Origin: LSCE01 sp050485425
GTDB taxonomy: Bacteria > Pseudomonadota > Gammaproteobacteria > Nitrococcales > Aquisalimonadaceae
Length of the DNA stretch: 64,000 nucleotides
Reading direction: 5' to 3'
Assembly: GCA_050485425.1 (NCBI GenBank)
Contig: JBJHBJ010000008.1
Span: forward strand, 1 to 64,000
The notes under the pieces were generated by a model that saw only the letters and a program-made list of their open reading frames with translations, was not told the DNA's origin and did not search any database. The translations under genes and the position numbers were made by a program. This document shows, piece after piece, positions 33,332-41,874 of this stretch. Each line of letters opens with the position of its first letter. The first letter of the stretch is position 1.

Positions 33332-33683
33332 CCTGCTGACTTATCTCCGGCGTGCCGGCGCCGCGCTGGGCGTTACCCTCGTCCTGGCAATCGCCTATGC
33401 CGTCCCCGTCAGCCTGGTGCTGCGGGAGGCCGCTTTCCTGGCCGACCCCGGCGACCGGCTGGTGGTCATCTTCCCGCCCGGCACGCCGACCGGCACGGCG
33501 GTGGAACGGCTCGGCGCAGCCGGCTCGGTCTTCTCCGGTACGACGAGGCTGCCGCAGGTGTACCGGGCCGATGTTCTCGACCCGCAGGCCGCCCGGCGGC
33601 TGGCCGAGCGCGCCTGGGTCATACGGATACCGGCGCAGCCGACGCTGAGCAGTTGTTTCGGCCTGGTTACCGGGGAGCGTTGA
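33306..33683 (+). CDS. Uncharacterised protein with one N-terminal membrane segment
   Basis: The 125-residue protein is not recognised. A hydrophobic helix (about residues 20-42) precedes a soluble domain that begins PGDRLVVIFPPGTPTGTAVERLGAAGS, with alternating strands and helices. It may face the periplasm. The gene overlaps the SCO gene by 26 bases and is followed four bases later by another membrane protein, which supports it being real and co-translated. No function is assigned. Confidence 0.65.
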   Translation: MTSADFSPDLLTYLRRAGAALGVTLVLAIAYAVPVSLVLREAAFLADPGDRLVVIFPPGTPTGTAVERLGAAGSVFSGTTRLPQVYRADVLDPQAARRLAERAWVIRIPAQPTLSSCFGLVTGER

Positions 33684-33687
33684 TGCG

Positions 33688-34059
33688 ATGACGACAGGCA
33701 CCGAGACCGCCCTGACGCCCGCCAGCCTGCCCCCGGAATTCGCCGCCGGCGGCGCACTCGCCGGCACCATGCTACTGATGGTGGGCTTTCTGGCGGGATC
33801 GCTGTCCGTCGGCGTGGCCGGTCTGACGGTGATCGGCCTGGCGGCAGGACTCCACGGTTCCGTCCGCCACAGATTGCTGGTGGCCGCAGCGGTCTGGGCA
33901 GTGGCGACCGCCCTGGCCGTTGCCGGCACGCTGTTCGGCCCACAGGTGTTCGAAATAGCCGCCCCGGTCGTGTTCGGCCTGCTGTTCGTGGCACTGGGCC
34001 AGGCTCTCGGCCTGCTGGCGGGAATTTTCATTCAACGCCCGATCCAGCAGGGTCGCTGA
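33688..34059 (+). CDS. Uncharacterised small membrane protein
   Basis: The 123-residue protein has about four hydrophobic helices in a Gly/Ala-rich sequence after a 20-residue Thr/Pro-rich start, and ends in a basic tail. No family was recognised. It is the last of four closely spaced plus-strand genes (PQQ dehydrogenase, SCO, unknown, this gene) and ends 19 bases before the convergent peptidase. A role in periplasmic electron transfer or oxidase assembly is conceivable from context only. Confidence 0.6.
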   Translation: MTTGTETALTPASLPPEFAAGGALAGTMLLMVGFLAGSLSVGVAGLTVIGLAAGLHGSVRHRLLVAAAVWAVATALAVAGTLFGPQVFEIAAPVVFGLLFVALGQALGLLAGIFIQRPIQQGR

Positions 34060-34078
34060 CCTTTTCGTAAGCAGTGCG

Positions 34079-35488
34079 TCAGCCGTTCGCGGCATGATCC
34101 GCCAGCACCATGGCCATGGCACCCGTCAGTCGCCGCGCGGTGGCCAGGTGCAGGAATTCATTGGGACCGTGGGCATTGGAGTGCGGACCCAGCACGCCGG
34201 TGATGACGAACTGGGCGTTCGGGAAGGCATCGCCCAGCATGGCCATGAACGGGATGGTGCCGCCCTCCCCCATGCTCATGGCCTGCGCACCGAAGCACTG
34301 CCGGGAGGCCCGGTCCAGGCTTTGCGTCAGCCAGTCGGCCAGCGGCGGCGCATGCCAGCCGCTGGAGGCCTGATCGGGCCGGAAACTGATCCGCGCACCA
34401 TAAGGCGGGTCGGATTCCAGCAGGTTCTGCAAGGCGGCCGTGGCCTGTTCCGCATCCACGGTGGGTGGCAGCCGCAGCGACAGCTTCAGCGCCGTTCCGG
34501 GCCGGAGCACATTGCCCGCCTGGTCCAACGCCGGCAGACCTGCTGCACCGGTCACCTCCAGCATCGGCCGCCAGGTGCGGTTCAGGATCAGCTCCGCCAG
34601 TTCGGCGGACACCGGCCGGGCGCCTTCCACGAAGGGGAAACGGCGGTACAGCGTCTCCCCCAGCACCCCGGCGGCGGCCTCGGCCTGTTCCCGGCGCACT
34701 TGGGGAATATCGGCATGGAAGTCTGCTGGGCGTATCGCACCGCTGGAACCGTCTTCCAGTCGCGCCAGCAGCTCCCGCTGGATGCGGAAACTCGACGGCA
34801 CGATGCCGCTGGCATCGCCGGAATGCACCCCTTCTTCCAGGATGTCCACACTGAGCACGCCGCTGGCGATGCCCCTGAGCGAGGTGGTACACCAGAGCTG
34901 CTCGTAGTTGCCGCAGCCGGAGTCCAGGCAGATCACCAGATCCGGCTCGCCGATGCGGTGCGACAGGTGGTCGATATAGGCCGGCAGGTCATAGCTGCCG
35001 CTTTCCTCACAGGTCTCGATCAGAATCACGCAACGGGCATGCGGGACGCCCTGCTCCCGCAACGCCAGCACGGCGGTCAGCGAGGCGAAGACGGCATAGC
35101 CGTCGTCCGCACCGCCGCGACCGTAGAGCTTGCCGTCCTTCATCACCGGCTTCCACGGGCCCAGCCCCTCCGCCCAACCGGTCATCTCCGGCTGCTTGTC
35201 CAGATGACCATAGAGCAACACGGTGCCATCCGCCTGGCCGGGAATCTCGATGAGCAGTACCGGCGTGCGCCCGGGCAGGCGGACCACCTGCAGGTCCATG
35301 TCCGCATCGAGCTGCCGGCGGCACCAGGCCTCGGCCTGCTGCACGGCCTCCTCGATGTAGCCGTGCGCCTCCCAGTCCGCATCGAAGTGCGGGGACTTGG
35401 CCGGGATGCGTATGTACCGTTCCAGTTCCGGGACGATATCGGTTTCCCAACTGGTGTCTACGCGCGTCTGCAGTTGATTCAGGTCCAT
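34079..35488 (-). CDS. M20 family metallopeptidase (dipeptidase/carboxypeptidase)
   Basis: The 469-residue enzyme has the M20 two-zinc core: first His in LLYGHLDKQP, bridging Asp in GRGGADDGYA, Glu pair in ETCEESGS, Asp in CLDSGCG, and a late His in GPHSNAHGPNE. A dimerisation domain is inserted in the middle. The D-K-Q-P after the first His is typical of the dipeptidase CPG2/CNDP-like group. ATG 35488 opens the family sequence; a frame continues to 35653 without it. It is monocistronic and convergent with the upstream plus-strand genes. Confidence 0.88.
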   Translation of the reverse strand: MDLNQLQTRVDTSWETDIVPELERYIRIPAKSPHFDADWEAHGYIEEAVQQAEAWCRRQLDADMDLQVVRLPGRTPVLLIEIPGQADGTVLLYGHLDKQPEMTGWAEGLGPWKPVMKDGKLYGRGGADDGYAVFASLTAVLALREQGVPHARCVILIETCEESGSYDLPAYIDHLSHRIGEPDLVICLDSGCGNYEQLWCTTSLRGIASGVLSVDILEEGVHSGDASGIVPSSFRIQRELLARLEDGSSGAIRPADFHADIPQVRREQAEAAAGVLGETLYRRFPFVEGARPVSAELAELILNRTWRPMLEVTGAAGLPALDQAGNVLRPGTALKLSLRLPPTVDAEQATAALQNLLESDPPYGARISFRPDQASSGWHAPPLADWLTQSLDRASRQCFGAQAMSMGEGGTIPFMAMLGDAFPNAQFVITGVLGPHSNAHGPNEFLHLATARRLTGAMAMVLADHAANG

Positions 35489-35540
35489 GGGGATGTCCGT
35501 CCAGCAGCTGTATGAAATGCCCGGATATGGCCAGCACTGA

Positions 35541-36332
35541 TCAGTCGCGCAGCCGCCCCTCCAGCACGGTAACCGCCCGGCCACCGAGTACGACGCGATC
35601 ACCGCTGATTTCCATGGCCACCAGACCACCGCGTCTGGACGCCTGGAAGCCACGCAGACTGGTCCGGCCCAGGCGCTCTGCCCAGTGCGGTGCCAGGCAG
35701 CAATGGGCGGAGCCGGTCACCGGGTCCTCGGGCACCCCCATGGCCGGCGCGAAGAAACGCGAGACGAAATCGTACTCCGGGCCCGCGGCCGGCGCGGTGG
35801 CGATGACGCCGCCGACGTCCACCCCGGCCAGCAGGGCCTGGTCGGGGGCAAGCGCACGCAGTCTGGCTTCGGATTCCAGCACATAGAGAACCTTGTGCCG
35901 TCCCCGACCCACCCACGACGGGGCCGCGCCCATGGCCTCTTCCAGGCCTGCCGGAAGCGGGATCTCTGCCGGCGGATCGGCGGGGAAATCCATGGCAATC
36001 CCGTCGCCTTCACGGCTGGTGGTCAGCAGGCCGCTGCGGGTATGGAACTGCAGGGTCTCGGCAGTCACGCCGCGCTCGTTCCACAGAACGTGCGCAGAAG
36101 CCAGCGTGGCGTGACCGCAGAGATCCACTTCCACGGTGGGCGTGAACCAGCGCAGATCCCAGTGATTGTCTTCCTGCGGTGCGAGAAAAGCGGTTTCGGA
36201 AAGGTTCATTTCCGCGGCGACCTGCTGCATCCAGGCGGCATCCGCCGAGGATTCCAGCAGACAGACCGCGGCCGGATTGCCGCGAAACGGCGCGTCAGTG
36301 AATGCATCGACGATGTACAGCGGCGTGCTCAT
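35541..36332 (-). CDS. PhzF family isomerase/epimerase
   Basis: The 263-residue protein has the PhzF double-hotdog signatures: YIVDAFTDAPFRGNPAAVCLLE at the start, the catalytic Glu in NLSETAFL, CGHATLASAHVLW, and the second-half motif DPVTGSAHCCLAPHWAERLG. PhzF is an isomerase of phenazine synthesis, but most chromosomal homologues lie outside such clusters and are uncharacterised. Here no phenazine genes are seen. It shares direction with the OsmC gene 11 bases upstream, so the two are probably one operon. Confidence 0.9.
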   Translation of the reverse strand: MSTPLYIVDAFTDAPFRGNPAAVCLLESSADAAWMQQVAAEMNLSETAFLAPQEDNHWDLRWFTPTVEVDLCGHATLASAHVLWNERGVTAETLQFHTRSGLLTTSREGDGIAMDFPADPPAEIPLPAGLEEAMGAAPSWVGRGRHKVLYVLESEARLRALAPDQALLAGVDVGGVIATAPAAGPEYDFVSRFFAPAMGVPEDPVTGSAHCCLAPHWAERLGRTSLRGFQASRRGGLVAMEISGDRVVLGGRAVTVLEGRLRD

Positions 36333-36343
36333 GGCATGATTCC

Positions 36344-36829
36344 TTAAAGACTCCCCACAACCACCACCCGCGGCTCGCACTTCACCGGAAAGCAGACGGA
36401 ATTCGCGATGAAACAGCGGGCATGCGCGCGTTCGTGCAACGCGTCGGCCAGATCCGGATCGCTGTTTGCGTCCACCGTTACCAGAGGCCGGAGTACAACC
36501 TCGGTGAAATGGCCCCCGCCGCCGGCAGTGACGGTCATGGAACCGACGGCGTCATCGGAGTAGGCCTGCACGCGAATTCCGGCCTCGCTGGCCAGGTGCA
36601 GGTACCAGAGCATGTGACAGGCGGACAGCGAAGCCACCAGGAGGTCCTCGGGGTTATGCCTGTTGGCGTCGCCCAGGAACGCGGGGTCTGCAGACCCCTT
36701 GATCGCCGGCCGGCCTTCGACGATGACGTCGTAATCCCGGCCGTAGGCCTTGTAATGACTAGTCCCGGAGCCGCGATTCCCAGTCCAGGCAACACGGGTC
36801 CGATAGGTGTGTTCAGCGCCCTCGCTCAT
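36344..36829 (-). CDS. OsmC family peroxiredoxin-like protein
   Basis: The 161-residue protein has the OsmC fold with both redox cysteines: the first in SLSACHMLWYLHLA, the second in ARCFIANSVCFPVKC. Such proteins reduce organic hydroperoxides. The N-terminus EHTYRTRVAWTGNRGSGTSHYKAYGRDYDV matches the subgroup of OsmC proteins with an insert in the first sheet. It precedes phzF in a two-gene minus-strand operon and is divergent from the heat-shock genes. Confidence 0.9.
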   Translation of the reverse strand: MSEGAEHTYRTRVAWTGNRGSGTSHYKAYGRDYDVIVEGRPAIKGSADPAFLGDANRHNPEDLLVASLSACHMLWYLHLASEAGIRVQAYSDDAVGSMTVTAGGGGHFTEVVLRPLVTVDANSDPDLADALHERAHARCFIANSVCFPVKCEPRVVVVGSL

Positions 36830-36889
36830 GGTGTGTCATCCCCTTCTGCCTCGGGCAGTGTATGCTGCATCCCGCACCCGTTTCACCCC

Positions 36890-36917
36890 CTTGAAACCAT
36901 TCCGGCCGACCCTATTT
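36890..36917 (+). promoter_or_regulatory. Sigma-32-type heat-shock promoter for the hsp20 pair
   Basis: CTTGAAA at 36890-36896 and CCCTATTT at 36910-36917 match the sigma-32 consensus CTTGAAA and CCCCATnT with a 13-base spacer. It lies 63 bases upstream of the first small heat-shock gene, with GGAGG before the start codon. Heat or proteotoxic stress control through RpoH is therefore likely. Confidence 0.82.
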
Positions 36918-36980
36918 TCGCTAATGATCCAGAGGCAACAGCGGCCGCGAAACGGCCACAATCGTTAGAGGAGGTGCAAC

Positions 36981-37433
36981 ATGTTCAGCCGGTTGTCTCC
37001 ATTCAACTCACCGTTGTTCAGTGATTTTGACCGGTTGTTCCGGTTCATGGACGAAGCCATGAGTGATCTGGGCTTCGACGATATCCGTTCAGCTCCGCGG
37101 GGCGCCTTCCCGGCGATCAACGTGGGCGAAACCGAAGACACCGTCCACCTGTACGCCTTTGCGCCCGGCGTGGCAAATGATGACATCGAACTCAATGTGG
37201 AAGACGGGATGCTGTTCATCCGCGGGCGCCGTTCGCTGGATGACGAGTCGGCCGAGGGCCGCACCTACTATCGTCGTGAGCGCTTCGGTGGCGAATTCAC
37301 CCGCGCGGTGCGGCTGCCCGACTACGTCAACCCCGAAAATGTAGAGGCCAGCCTGCACAACGGCGTGCTGACGGTGCGCCTGCGCAAGCGCGAGGAATCC
37401 CGTCCCCGGAAGATCGAGATCAAGGCCGCTTAA
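36981..37433 (+). CDS. Small heat-shock protein, Hsp20 (alpha-crystallin family)
   Basis: The 150-residue chaperone has a Phe-rich N-terminal arm (FSRLSPFNSPLFSDFDRLFRFMD), an alpha-crystallin domain (FPAINVGETEDTVHLYAFAPGV to RAVRLPDYVNPENVEASLHNGVLTVRL) and an IEI motif (KIEIKAA) at the end, the usual I-x-I oligomer contact. It holds unfolded proteins without ATP. It is followed 20 bases later by a second, different Hsp20 with the same KAA ending. Both lie under a sigma-32 promoter. Confidence 0.93.
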   Translation: MFSRLSPFNSPLFSDFDRLFRFMDEAMSDLGFDDIRSAPRGAFPAINVGETEDTVHLYAFAPGVANDDIELNVEDGMLFIRGRRSLDDESAEGRTYYRRERFGGEFTRAVRLPDYVNPENVEASLHNGVLTVRLRKREESRPRKIEIKAA

Positions 37434-37453
37434 CCGGCCGGGAGGTAACAGCC

Positions 37454-37885
37454 ATGGTCGACAGGAATGAAGATCGCAAGACGTCGATGAGCACCGCCGA
37501 GGAGCGGAACCTGGAGCAGCGGCAGCAGGGTCGGCAGCTTGCCGAAACGGCGCCGCGCGACCTGGTGCCGCCGGTGGAAATCTTCGAGGACGGCGATGCC
37601 GTCTACGTCGTGGCGGACATGCCCGGCGTCAGCCCGGAGAACCTGAACGTGGAAGTGGCCAACCAGATGCTGGAGATCACCGGCAACATCACGGTGGAAA
37701 TGCCGGACGGCGTCACCGCCACGTTCGCGGAGATCCGCGGCAGCCGCTACCGCCGCCAGTTCACGCTGGGTCGGGAACTGGACCACGACGGCATCGAGGC
37801 CACCATCCGGGCCGGCGTGCTGCAGGTGCGCCTGCCGAAGGCCGAATCCCGTCGCCGTCGGCGGATCGAGATCAAGGCCGCCTGA
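37454..37885 (+). CDS. Small heat-shock protein, Hsp20 (second copy, divergent)
   Basis: The 143-residue protein has a charged, Glu/Gln-rich N-terminal arm, unlike the Phe-rich arm of its neighbour, then an alpha-crystallin domain (VPPVEIFEDGDAVYVVADMPGVSPENLNVEV) and the I-x-I end RRIEIKAA. GGAGG lies about eight bases before the start. Two unlike small heat-shock proteins encoded in tandem can form mixed or class A/B-type assemblies. A terminator follows 27 bases after the stop. Confidence 0.92.
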   Translation: MVDRNEDRKTSMSTAEERNLEQRQQGRQLAETAPRDLVPPVEIFEDGDAVYVVADMPGVSPENLNVEVANQMLEITGNITVEMPDGVTATFAEIRGSRYRRQFTLGRELDHDGIEATIRAGVLQVRLPKAESRRRRRIEIKAA

Positions 37886-37911
37886 GTCCGGCAACGCCGG
37901 CCTCCAGTCTC

Positions 37912-37941
37912 ACCCCCCGCCTGCGCGGGGGGTTGTCTTTT
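37912..37941 (+). terminator. Rho-independent terminator of the hsp20 operon
   Basis: ACCCCCCGC (37912-37920), loop CTGC, GCGGGGGGT (37925-37933) form a perfect 9-bp stem followed by TGTCTTTT. Position 27 bases after the second hsp20 stop fits termination of that operon. Confidence 0.85.
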
Positions 37942-37966
37942 CGGAACGCTTTGCGGACCGCCGGGC

Positions 37967-38198
37967 TTGGTGGATATCGGCTTCGCCTCCATCCACCCTA
38001 CGCAGCATCGGAACCCGCGTAGGGTGCTCAGAGCCGGAGGCGATGCGCACCGACCACGCCAATAGTAGGGTGTGCACCACAACGTGGTGCGCACCATTGC
38101 CCACCACGGCCCGGTGCGCAGGCCTTGCGGCCTGGACACCCTACGCGGGTTCTCATCAAGGAATTCTGGTGGATGGAGGCGAAGCCGATATCCACCAA
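37967..38198. repeat. Palindromic repeat cluster bounded by 31-bp perfect inverted repeats
   Basis: The ends 37967-37997 and 38168-38198 are exact 31-bp reverse complements, each itself a hairpin (GGTGGAT...ATCCACC). Inside lie a 32-bp unit at 38067-38098 and a 22-bp unit GGTGCGCAGGCC/TTGCGGCCTG at 38113-38134 that recur near 45.0 and 60.0 kb. No coding sequence is convincing here. The structure suggests a dispersed extragenic palindromic element or small non-autonomous mobile element between hsp20 and the next gene; 38199-38326 holds nothing recognised. Confidence 0.85.
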
Positions 38199-38326
38199 TC
38201 CGGCCAACGGCCGAACGTTCGCTTGACCACCTGGACGGTATCCGCACCTGCAGAAACCGGCAACATCAACTATGCCTACCAGGGAAGCGCTGAAGTATTC
38301 ACGCTGCCGCGTCAGCAGGCCAGGCC

Positions 38327-38707
38327 ATGGACAAAGAAAGCCAGCGCAACGCTGTCGATTCCCTGCGCGAATGGAGCAAATGGCTGATCGGCATCGACTT
38401 CGCCGCGGCGACCGGCTGCGTGGTGATCCTGCAGGGAGGCCCGGAGGGGGCCCCGCGTTTTTTCCTGATCGTGGCCATCGGCGCTTTCGCGCTGTCCGTG
38501 CTCTGCGCGGTGCTGCTGGTCCGGGTGCTGGCGGCCGTGGTCGAGCGGCTGCCACTGACAGGTGACGACGGCAAACCGATCAGCATTTCCGAATACCGCC
38601 TGCGTTCGGGCGTTACCATCGAACAGCTCGCCGGCATCCAGTTCCTGCTTCTGGTACTGGGTGCGCTGTTCTTTCTGGCCTGGGTAGTCCTGAGGCCGCC
38701 GCTGTGA
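38327..38707 (+). CDS. Uncharacterised protein with three membrane segments
   Basis: The 126-residue protein is not recognised. It has a charged N-terminal helix (DKESQRNAVDSLREWSKWLIGIDF), two adjacent hydrophobic segments (about residues 25-72), a polar loop and a C-terminal hydrophobic helix. The plan resembles small inner-membrane proteins of unknown role. It stands alone, just after the repeat cluster, and has GGCCAGG rather than a canonical ribosome site upstream of its ATG. Confidence 0.65.
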   Translation: MDKESQRNAVDSLREWSKWLIGIDFAAATGCVVILQGGPEGAPRFFLIVAIGAFALSVLCAVLLVRVLAAVVERLPLTGDDGKPISISEYRLRSGVTIEQLAGIQFLLLVLGALFFLAWVVLRPPL

Positions 38708-38757
38708 GAGGTCGGGCGAACCCGGGCCTCGTCGCCAGCGGCGACCTCGCCGGGGCA

Positions 38758-39645
38758 TCAGGCCGCCCGGTACATCCTCCCCAGCTCCTGCGCAAAGTCC
38801 TCGAACCGATACGCCGTCGTGTTCTGCGCTGTCCGCCCTGCTGCGGGCCGGATGGTGCCCTTGCTGAAGCCCTGCGTCATTTCGTGGTACAGGCGGGCGA
38901 AGCTCTGAGACAGGCCGGCCTCCACCATCGCCTGCTCCAGCTCGGCGTACGGTAGCTGGACGTAGGCGAGATCCGGCTTGCCGATGCACGCGCCCAGAAT
39001 GCGGGCTGCCTCGCGATAGCTGAGATCCCGCGGTCCCAGCAACTCACGGATGACCTCGCCCTGCCAGTCGCGCCGGGCCAGCGCCTCGGTCGCGGCCGCG
39101 GCGATATCCCGGGTACCGACCATGGGGATGGCCAGATCCGCTTCCACGCAATCGGCCAGCACGCCGTGATGGCGGATGGTTTCCAGCGCTTCGAGGAAAT
39201 TCTCGAAGAACGAGGCCGGTCGGAGCAGGCACAGGTTCACGCCCGGAATCCGGCGCAGCCGCTGCTCCTGGGCATGCAGGCCGAGAATGACCCCGGTGCC
39301 GTCATCCAGATCGGCGCCGATGCTGCTGAGCGCCACCACGCAAGGCACGCCGCTGGCGCGAATGGCTTGCGCGATAGCCTCGCCTTCCTGCATCTGCCTG
39401 GCACGGTAATCCGGCGCTCGCGGATCCGTGGGCAACAGCGTATAGACCGCATCGGCGCCCCGAAATGCCTCGGTAAGGAAGGCCGCGTCCGCCGCATCCC
39501 CCACCCGGATATCAGCCCCAAGCCCGGTCAGCGCCTGCAGCCGGTCTTCCGACCGGCCCAGTGCCCGCACCTGCTCGCCGCGCCGGAGCAAGGCGCTGGC
39601 GATCTTCGATCCGGTGTTCCCCGTCGCTCCCATGATGGTAATCAT
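38758..39645 (-). CDS. NmrA-like NAD(P)-binding protein (atypical SDR)
   Basis: The 295-residue protein starts MITIMGATGNTGSKIASALLRRG, the nucleotide-binding Gly motif of NmrA/HSCARG-type atypical short-chain dehydrogenases, and has GADIRVGDAADAAFLTEAF and the RPASFFENF motif. Such proteins act as redox sensors or NADPH-quinone reductases (QorB-like). GGAGG precedes ATG 39645. It is divergent from an AraC regulator across 149 bases, a common arrangement for regulated oxidoreductases of this group. Confidence 0.87.
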   Translation of the reverse strand: MITIMGATGNTGSKIASALLRRGEQVRALGRSEDRLQALTGLGADIRVGDAADAAFLTEAFRGADAVYTLLPTDPRAPDYRARQMQEGEAIAQAIRASGVPCVVALSSIGADLDDGTGVILGLHAQEQRLRRIPGVNLCLLRPASFFENFLEALETIRHHGVLADCVEADLAIPMVGTRDIAAAATEALARRDWQGEVIRELLGPRDLSYREAARILGACIGKPDLAYVQLPYAELEQAMVEAGLSQSFARLYHEMTQGFSKGTIRPAAGRTAQNTTAYRFEDFAQELGRMYRAA

Positions 39646-39794
39646 GTGTACCTCCAGATGTGACTTGCGATGTGAAGCAGAGCATCCAGAATGGAGGAAC
39701 ACATCAGGACTATCCATGCCTGTTAATCTTCATATCATGCTCATTAATCCATAATCGTTGGACGTTCGGGTAGATCTGCAGGCATACTCCTTTC

Positions 39795-40778
39795 ATGGAA
39801 GACCTCTGGACGCATCAAGACCCCCTGGGTGATGCCCTGCACCTGCTGCGTATGAGCGGAACCTTCTACAGCCGCTCGGAATTCACCGCGCCCTGGGGCG
39901 TGGAGATGCCACCCTTGCCCGACTGCCTGATGTTTCACGTCATCACCGAGGGCCAATGCTGGCTTGAAACAGCAAGTGCGGAACCGAAACTGCTTCAGCC
40001 CGGACACCTGGCGCTGATGCCCCACGGACAGGGTCATCGCATGCTCAGCGAACCCGGCGCATCGGCCGCCGCCCTGTTCGACCTGCCCCGGGACCAGCTC
40101 AGCGATTGTTACGAGGTGCTGCGGCACGGTGGAGGTGGCGCCGCAACCACGGTGATCTGCGGCGCCGTGCGTTTCGATCACCCGGCGGCACGGCAGTTGG
40201 TGCGGCTCCTGCCCGAGATGATCTGCGTCGATGCCTGGGAGTCGCCGCAGATGGAATGGGTCCAGAGCACTCTGCGGCTGATGGCGATTGAAGCCAGGGA
40301 GCCCCGTCCCGGTGGGGATACCGTGATTACCCGGCTCTCCGACATCCTGGTGATCCAGGCCATCCGTTCCTGGATTGCCCACGACCCGGCGGCGCGCACG
40401 GGCTGGCTGGGCGCGCTGCAGGACAAGAAGATCGGACGCGCGCTCGCCCGCATACACCGCGACCCGACCCACCCCTGGTCGCTGACCTCACTGGCCGCCG
40501 AAGCCGCACTCTCCCGCTCGGCCTTCGCCGCCCGTTTCACCGAACTGGTGGGCGAACCGGCCATGCAGTACGTCACCCGCTGGCGCATGCAGCTTGCCCT
40601 GTCCTGGCTGCAGGAAGAGCGCACCCCCCTGGCAGAGCTCGCCCTGCGCCTGGGCTACCAGTCCGAGGCCGCGTTCAGCCGCGCGTTCAAGCGCTTCAAC
40701 GGCATGTCCCCAGGGGAAGCACGACGCAGGCCCCGCGCGGGCGCAGCTTTCTTTCCAGACACCCTGGCAGAAGGCTGA
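39795..40778 (+). CDS. AraC family regulator with cupin N-terminal domain
   Basis: The 327-residue regulator has an N-terminal cupin-type ligand domain (about residues 1-190, with GHLALMPHGQGHRM) and a C-terminal AraC DNA-binding domain with two helix-turn-helix units (WSLTSLAAEAALSRSAFAARFTELVGEPAMQYVTRWRM and PLAELALRLGYQSEAAFSRAFKRFNGMSPGEARR). Family members with a Cupin_6 domain often control neighbouring oxidoreductases. It is divergent from the NmrA-like gene, its likely target. Confidence 0.9.
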   Translation: MEDLWTHQDPLGDALHLLRMSGTFYSRSEFTAPWGVEMPPLPDCLMFHVITEGQCWLETASAEPKLLQPGHLALMPHGQGHRMLSEPGASAAALFDLPRDQLSDCYEVLRHGGGGAATTVICGAVRFDHPAARQLVRLLPEMICVDAWESPQMEWVQSTLRLMAIEAREPRPGGDTVITRLSDILVIQAIRSWIAHDPAARTGWLGALQDKKIGRALARIHRDPTHPWSLTSLAAEAALSRSAFAARFTELVGEPAMQYVTRWRMQLALSWLQEERTPLAELALRLGYQSEAAFSRAFKRFNGMSPGEARRRPRAGAAFFPDTLAEG

Positions 40779-40819
40779 CCTCCAGCATACGGAACGGGGA
40801 ATGCGCAGACTGATGACTG

Positions 40820-41827
40820 TCATCCCCTGGCGCCCCGGGGTCCGGCCGCCCGCGCCGGCTTTCCGAACACGATGAACAGCAGCCCGACGATCATCAGGCC
40901 CACGGCTCCCAGCGCGACCACCGAGTAGTTCTCACCCAGCAGCAGGGCACCGCCGACCATTCCGGCCACCAGCGTGATCTGGCCGATCAGGCTGAAAATG
41001 ACCGGCGTTGCCCGCTTCTGCAGCGCGAAATAGGCCAGGAACTGCACCGCTGCAATCACCATCTGGGCGAAGACCAGCGCGCTGACGCCTTCGATGGCCC
41101 AGAACGCCAGTTCCGCACCGAACAGCATGGCCGGCAGCAGGAACATTACGGCGGCAGCCAGTAGCATGCCGGCGGCAAGCTCGATCGGACGGGCATCCTG
41201 CGGCCAGGCGACGCGCCGGTAGATGTTGCCGCCGGCAATGACCACGGGAGCGGCCAGTACCAGCAGCATCCAGGGTGCCGCGCCCGGCGGCAGCGCACCG
41301 GCCGACGGCATCACCAGAATGGTGGCCCCCACCGCGCCCAGCACCGCACCCACGAGCCGCATGTGGGAGTGGGCTTCCATGCGGAACAGCCGCGCCATCG
41401 CCCAGGTTGCCAGTGTTGGCAGTGCGAAGGCGACGGCCGCCATGCCCGCGCCGATGCGTCCCACGGCGATGAAGACCAGCAACTGGGGAACGGCGATGGA
41501 GAGCAATCCCGATATCAGCCAGTAGTTCAGCTGGCCCGCCACCGGCCGCGGCGGGCGCCGCACCAGCGCGCCGGCGGCCAGCAGCAGGCCTCCGCCCAGG
41601 GTCATCCAGAAGCCGTAGGCGATGGGGGAAAGGCCCATTGCCTGGGCTTCTTTGGACAGGGCCAGCGTGGCGGCCAGCAACAGCCCGTTCACCAGCAGCA
41701 GGACGGCGATCATCACCGCCCGGCTCCGGCCGCCGCGCCCTGTCGTGTCGCCGGCAGTCGCGGTTTGCACCTCACGTTCCGGTGCGGCCGGAACGGCGTC
41801 CCTTCGTTCTGCACCCAGCGCAATCAT
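40820..41827 (-). CDS. EamA/DMT family transporter
   Basis: The 335-residue protein has about ten hydrophobic helices in two EamA repeats after a 35-residue polar start. It resembles drug/metabolite exporters (AVMIAVLLLVNGLLLAATLALSKEAQAMGLSP, later PIAYGFWMTLGGGL). ATG 41827 has AGGG eight bases upstream and is preferred over GTG 41857. It is the only gene of its unit, convergent with the AraC gene. Substrate unknown. Confidence 0.85.
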   Translation of the reverse strand: MIALGAERRDAVPAAPEREVQTATAGDTTGRGGRSRAVMIAVLLLVNGLLLAATLALSKEAQAMGLSPIAYGFWMTLGGGLLLAAGALVRRPPRPVAGQLNYWLISGLLSIAVPQLLVFIAVGRIGAGMAAVAFALPTLATWAMARLFRMEAHSHMRLVGAVLGAVGATILVMPSAGALPPGAAPWMLLVLAAPVVIAGGNIYRRVAWPQDARPIELAAGMLLAAAVMFLLPAMLFGAELAFWAIEGVSALVFAQMVIAAVQFLAYFALQKRATPVIFSLIGQITLVAGMVGGALLLGENYSVVALGAVGLMIVGLLFIVFGKPARAAGPRGARG

Positions 41828-41874
41828 TGTGATGCCCTCCCGTATCTCCCTGCGCACCGCGGAAAAGCTCGCCG

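Noticed and set aside
37967..38198. CRISPR array
   Set aside because: The units are palindromic and unevenly spaced, with no regular repeat-spacer pattern and no cas genes.
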